Source: Sipunculus nudus (Eukaryota; Annelida; Sipuncula; Golfingiida; Sipunculidae). From it: 64,000 bases of DNA. Location: positions 17,691,664 to 17,755,663 of the forward strand of contig CM049315.1 of the NCBI GenBank assembly GCA_026874595.1, in the 5' to 3' direction. Position numbers and translations under genes: made by a program. Position 1 is the stretch's first letter. Each line of letters starts with the position of its first letter. The notes below the pieces were generated by a model that worked only from the letters and a program-made list of their open reading frames with translations, did no database searches and was not told the DNA's origin. Positions 58,521-64,000 of this stretch are shown here, one piece after another.

Positions 58521-60700
58521 GTTTCACTTTAATAGCTCCGACTCTTTACATCTATATCAGACATACACAGAGTAGAATCTCGCTAACACCACCTGCCGAA
58601 CTATCCGAGGTGGACGCGTCATTGGGATAATCATAGTTCATATACCCAAGTCGCAACATATCAAAACATAAGTATTTTAATAACAACTATTATAAGTCGT
58701 ATAATAAATACGCTATACTTAAAAACAAGCACATATCATATAATTCATAAGTTTTGTTTGAAAAGAAAATAATCCATGGGGATGATATAGTAATACTGAT
58801 GTTTCAATGTCCCGATCTAATGACGTGCAACTCTCTGCTAACTGTACCTTTGTACTGACGTACATCTCTTTTTTTATCTTAGAATTGCACTTCATTTTAC
58901 TTGATAGGAAAAGCATAATATATATACATGTGCATATACATACATATACACATACATTTCGGGTTTTTGTTTTCTTATAATGATCATCATCATCGATGCG
59001 ATTCCCGGATAATTTATTCCAGAGTTAACAACAGACAAAGATCTACATGTATAACGTGAATACATTGATTTTTAACATATATGTGAACGTTTGTAGAGCA
59101 GTGAAGTCATCTCTTTACTTTAATAGTATACTCTTGTACTGACGTGCACCTCTTCCCCTGCTTTACCTATGTACTGACGCACACTTTCCAGTTTACTGGC
59201 GTACACCTCTTTGCTTACTGTACCGACGTACCTAATGGGCAGATTGATCAATATAAATAGGCACTTTCATTTAACTTTGTTATACCAAAAAAATGTAATT
59301 CTGACACTATCACTGCCAGTAATTATAAGAGTGGGTGGCGGGGTGTCATGTCCTATATTTTTTCCATTTTCTTTTCTCGCAATATCTGAATGGACACCAT
59401 TTACCGTTATATGATGTTTTATCAAACGTACATTTCGCATTCACACAAATTCCATCTCTAGCTTTTCAACTTACCCACTACATTGTATGCCCATCCTTCA
59501 TTTGTCTATATGTCATTATTTAATATGCAATTTAGCTTTTCATTCTATTATTCTTACGAGATGATAATGAGGTCTCTTTGATAATAAGATAATTTAAATA
59601 AATGAAATGGGGTCTACCAGATTTATCTCCCATACTTATCATATATTTGCTCAATAAAACAGTATCAGTGGTAGATGTATCCATTTGGGATGAGGACGGG
59701 TCGGCCGCAGTGTAGTTACTAGATTGCTATTTTAAAATTTACCATAACCTCGTAAAGAACAAGGAAAATAATCTTTGCCACTCACACACCACGCATTATC
59801 GTTCAGTGTTTGCTTACTCAGAAGACAACCGTGCTAAAAGTGGCATACTACTTTTTAAGTGGTTTATAATTTTGGCTAATGGGTATAAATGCAAAACTGT
59901 TTTAACTTCCCCAAAGATTCATCGAGGCATATGAGCTAGATCTCATTTAATGTAGGTGCATGGATATTTCCATTTTAATGACAGCTCTTATCTGCAGTAC
60001 TCTTCCAAACTCGCCGTTGAAGTGTTTTGTCCTCATTGAATTCACTTAATAGAGGCAGAGGGAAGATAAGAAGTGAATGTAAAGTCCTTCTCGATATCGT
60101 GAGGTGGTCACGTGAGGGTGTTACTGGAAGGCCGCCAGTCTCAAAATAAGACAATAAATCACAGGGGGGACGTCATTCAAAGTTTCCTCACAATAATCTT
60201 TGGCCTGCAAAGTTGACTGTTTTATGTAAGAGGGCAATGTTTGATAACACCAGTGATAGTCAATCAACTACAAGATGAAAACAATGTGTGCGTGGATACC
60301 AGCAATATTTAGATTTTAAGGTCATTTTATTTCAAATTTAAGATGAATTGGCAGAAATTTGTAGAGTGTTTCTCCTTCATTAAAACCAAGGTATGTTTAG
60401 CAACTCTAGGCTGTAGGGTTGATCAAATGCAAGATAGACCATGTAATTATCATCTACGCAATTAATAAACGTATATATTGATGACTTAATGTTGTTTCTT
60501 TTCACTAATCTCAATGGGAAGCTACAAGGGCTTTCCTGTATATCCGAAGACAAAACATAACCGACTGTTTGGGTCCCAAAGAGTACTTTAAACATTGGAA
60601 GTTAGCAGGATAAAAAGTTGGCCGCACTTTATAAAATCGTGGATGTGGTAAATATGACAGCCCAAAAATTCAGATTCAGATACAAAATTTAACTGGATAT
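58521..60700. other. No gene recognised; short degenerate repeats
   Basis: A loosely repeated 'gtactgacgtgcacctctt' motif occurs at about 58853, 59136, 59170, 59196 and 59222. A 71-codon minus-strand frame at 60380-60595 has no recognised domain. The rest is AT-rich. Confidence 0.45.
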
Positions 60701-62019
60701 CAAGGTTGAGCAAAACCCGGGTTATTTTAGTTTTTTGTAAACCCGAGATTTATGGGTTAAACAGGTTTTATGGGGAGCATAGTGTCAATTTGAAATTGAA
60801 TATGATTATGTGTAGTCATAAATATGATTCAATACTTATTTTTTATTAATATAAAGCAATATCAAGAGCTTTGTCTTATATACAATACTTGACATATAAA
60901 GCAATTAATTATGATTCACTTAACCGAAATAAAAAAAAGAGAAAAAATCACGAGTCTTTTGACAGTGAAGTCATAGTTCTCACATCTAAACCCATTTTTC
61001 TTAGGACTTTTATTTTCAATAAAACTGAGAAAGTGGATTGCTATGTGGGTGTATAGATAAAGTGATGTAGAAGCTGCTTCTTGCTATAAAAAATGACTAC
61101 TGGCTATCATTTTATTTTGCTTTTTTTTCAGTGTGACCTAATAATGTGGAACGTTGGCCAGTCTTTTACACGAACGTCATTTACACTATTAATAGATATT
61201 GTGTTAAAACAGTTATTTTACAGGTAAGTTTAAAATGTAAAAACCTTTTCTTTATATGGGATTTCTTAAATACAGAATCCAGAAATGTTCTATATAACAG
61301 GGCTACCATATTCCCACTCTGATGATAATGTGGATCAAGCACAGACTGGTAGATAACACTTTACAATTACCTACCGATTCAGCCACCTAGCTTGTGCAGT
61401 GCTAACCACAACTTCTTTTGTTGCCATTATTAAGTGCCAGGCTAAAGGAGAACTTGTGCACTTGTTAGCAAATGTTCAGATGCAGATATCAGGGAGTCAT
61501 CTGGTGGGTGTGAAGGATTCCACAGTAACTTTGATACAACTGAAATATAATCTGTCAGGCTGCCATGACTGGCAAGCCATAATGTTACTTCTATACCAAT
61601 GCACCTTATCTAGTCATCTCTGCTAGATGGTAGAGCAATGCACATTAAAGTAAGACAAACTGATCATGTCAAAGAAAGCTTCCACGTTGATGATTCCCAT
61701 GGGCCTAATAAGGAATTCTGGGATGAAGAATTGATGAAACTGTTCATTTAAATTCACTTTTATGAGCAGTTATTGACTTTTTTTACAATCAGTCACATGT
61801 AAAAAGTAATATTAATCTGTAATTATATGACAGGATATCCTTTATCACACTTCTTGAATACTTTGGAAATTATATATAAACAGAAATGTTTTCAGAAAAG
61901 TCCGTATCATATTGCACATAAATCCCACATGTGGGTTTTAAGACTTATTGCCCAACCCGGGTTTAAACGAGTTTTACACGCCCGGGTTTACCCGGCCGGG
62001 TATTGCCCACCCAACCTTG
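60701..62019. mobile_element. Inverted-repeat element with CCCGGG-rich ends, about 1.3 kb
   Basis: The left end reads CAAGGTTGAGCAAAACCCGGG (60701). The reverse complement of the right end reads CAAGGTTGGGTGGGCAATACCCGG (to 62019). Both ends share CAAGGTTG...GCAA.ACCCGG with a 5-bp indel, and both are followed by further 'aacccgggt' units (61954 and 61980). The flanks 'ctggatat' and 'gtgaatat' match at 6 of 8 positions, which would suit a decayed hAT-type duplication. The interior has no transposase. Confidence 0.6.
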
Positions 62020-62656
62020 GTGAATATGAACTGAATAAGATTAAAACACACGCAGATGTTAGGTACAGCAGATTTTTATGCAATTAGAGAATGCTTCTTA
62101 AATCATCACGCGTAAATGATTTTTAAATGCTACTTTACTAAACCATTATGTGTTGAAAGGTGAACAGTTTGTTGTATATATCATATAACTATCCACACAA
62201 ATGAACATTTAGTGACCCATGGACGGATTAATGAAATAGCATAACCGAAAGGGTTTTGTCAATTAGACAAATGAGAACCAATTGGGACTAAAGGAAAGTG
62301 TTCTAGAATATTCATTTTGTCCATACAATTTTATAGTGACAGTGTGACTATATCTAATATTCAGCATCAAACTAAAGGCTATTTGAAGCCAATGTTAATT
62401 TTTTGTCTTACTCTCTGGCTTGATACTACAACATGGATGTTACATTACCATTAACAATTAAATGTGCCATTTCCCTGGCTTAATAAAATAATTTGCACCG
62501 TCATGTTGAATTAAATAAATTTAATACATCCCAGCATAATAGTTTTGAAATAAGAAGTATAGTGATTGATTCGGTACTGATATTATTTTTTTAACTTTAC
62601 CTTTGCATGAATATAAATCAGAGGATAAAGATTATTTTATCCCCTCGAAGTAACTA
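62020..62656. other. No gene recognised
   Basis: AT-rich stretch with no repeat or open frame of note. Confidence 0.45.
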
Positions 62657-62765
62657 CAGTCGAACCTGTATAATGTTGGCACCCATGGGACTCGGTCAAA
62701 CTGCCCACTTTATAACGATGCCCCCTATATGGAGGTAATAGCTGCCACTTCAATGCTGCCACCTA
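62657..62765 (+). mobile_element. pogo/Tigger-like terminal fragment
   Basis: The sequence starts 'cagtcgaacctgtataatg' and continues with 'actcggtcaaactgcc', 'ctttataacgatgccccc' and 'tatatggaggtaa'. The CAGTCGAACCT start and the paired 'ttata..g...ccc..tatatggagg' layout resemble the termini of pogo/Tigger-type transposons as I recall them. Only one end is visible, so this is a fragment. Confidence 0.4.
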
Positions 62766-64000
62766 TTTTGAAATATTTCTATCCCGATAGTTACTCCTGT
62801 TTTAAGAGTAGGCCTACTTTATTAACTTAAAGCATGTGCTTTTTCCCTGTTTTTAGAAATAAAGCTTAATAAGTAAAAATTTATAATAGTTTATATAAAT
62901 GTGAGTGTGTGTGTGCATGTGTGTGTTATAACATATATTGATGGACATAACCTACAAGCATGGATCCTGTTATTTAATAATTTCTAATATTTTTATAAGT
63001 TACCCAATGCATCCTTAGATTATACCACTTTCAGAATCTTTGAAAAGATAAACTATGCCAAACCTTTATATTTTAATTTTTGATTGATATTTTATTTAAG
63101 TGGACAGTTGTAGTGTATATGACACAGTATGCATGCATATGATCAGTGTTGGTGTTAATCATTAAGTGCAACTGCTAAGTACACATTGCACTGGGCCTGG
63201 AGGACCTTACCCTGTTACCGTTTTTCAGAGTACCAAGGAATTTGGTGCACAAGCAGGGCGTCCACTCATGGTATTAAATATGGCAGGTTCTTTGCTTTAC
63301 TAACATAAGAAAGCCTAGTGACTGTCAGATCAAAGTATGCCCATCAGTCCAGTATGAATACACGCATAGCTTCTGAGTGGTGCATTCACCGCTGGCTATA
63401 AACCATTACCAGGATGGCCAGTCCGGCTAGGCTGAGGTCTGACCATAGCATAAGAAGCGAAGAAGGGAATCAAGCAGCCTCTAACAATCTCAAGTTATGA
63501 ACCATTAACATTGGCTGAGCATATTTATTTATTGAATACTACTGTGATATATTGGCCTTTCCGATGAAAAAGTATTGGTCTTGTTTCCGACGGAAACATG
63601 GATTTCCTTTAAAAAGAAAATAATATTATTGTAATACAAATTTGAAAGTGTATGAAATATGTAGGCCAATATTATAACATGGAGTTCACCGGATAGACGG
63701 CTTGATACGAAATGAAAAATGCCTTTCTGTGCATTAATATTCCTATGACAAAGGATAACATGACCCCTGATATTGGAAAACTGCAGATACACAATGTATG
63801 ACAGTTGTGCGATACGCATTGTATTATCATGGGATTTTGTGATAAAGTAGAGATTAAATCTGTCGACATATGTATAAAAACTATACATCATTCAAATTTT
63901 AAAAAAAAAGTTCTAAGTTCTGATTCAGGGCAGATTCACAAGCATGGGACTTGAAATGGACGTTTCACGTTAGGAAAACAAAGGACTGCCTAGTGTCTAG
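62766..64000. other. No gene recognised to the window end
   Basis: A short (TG)n run lies at 62900-62930. A GC-richer stretch at 63190-63480 has the look of a dispersed repeat but has no partner in the window. Two overlapping minus-strand frames at 63529-63891 have no recognised domain. Confidence 0.45.

Overview
The window looks like non-coding, repeat-dominated nuclear DNA from an animal, most likely a marine invertebrate. It is AT-rich outside the satellite. It has GT-AG introns, microsatellites, non-LTR retrotransposon remnants, hAT-like remnants and many short inverted-repeat elements. Dispersed families with runs such as 'accttgaccttgaactttgacc' and 'gagaaaaccaccggcctt' remind me of mollusc genomes. 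That placement is an impression from memory, not a database match. Nothing points to a bacterium or a virus.

Layout. (1) 1-23343: one head-to-tail satellite array with a monomer of about 99-100 bp, roughly 234 copies, organised in higher-order repeats (offsets of 797, 1594, 2879 and 5277 bp) and more diverged towards its right edge. (2) 23344-27262: the array border, with a 241-bp inverted-repeat MITE, a second satellite of about 77 bp carrying a telomere-like CCCTAACCC motif, simple repeats, and an orphan block of the first satellite in opposite orientation. (3) 27263-29900: dispersed repeats, including a tandem element of about 320 bp. (4) 29904-31981: a 1039-bp segment duplicated in tandem, each copy holding the broken C-terminal end of a hAT-like transposase. 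(5) 32000-39100: mostly featureless, but it contains the only convincing host gene evidence: two spliced minus-strand exons (37079-37146 and 37622-37766) that encode a pair of EF-hands and a stop codon. (6) 39131-41035: an inverted-repeat element with arrays of a 16-bp palindrome, wrapped around a decayed LINE. (7) 41000-48400: divergent repeats, a second LINE fragment, a 30-bp minisatellite and a 1.6-kb non-autonomous hAT-like element with a near-perfect 8-bp target duplication. (8) 48400-64000: mainly unique AT-rich DNA with an LTR-like sequence, a 430-bp tandem duplication, one more CCCGGG-rich inverted-repeat element and a pogo-like terminus.

Apart from the EF-hand gene, the long open frames are not genes. 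Those in the first 23 kb exist because the satellite monomer lacks stops in several minus-strand frames. No tRNA, rRNA or CRISPR was seen. The most unusual content is the satellite system: nested higher-order structure, a palindromic core in the monomer, and an inverted outlier next to a second satellite.
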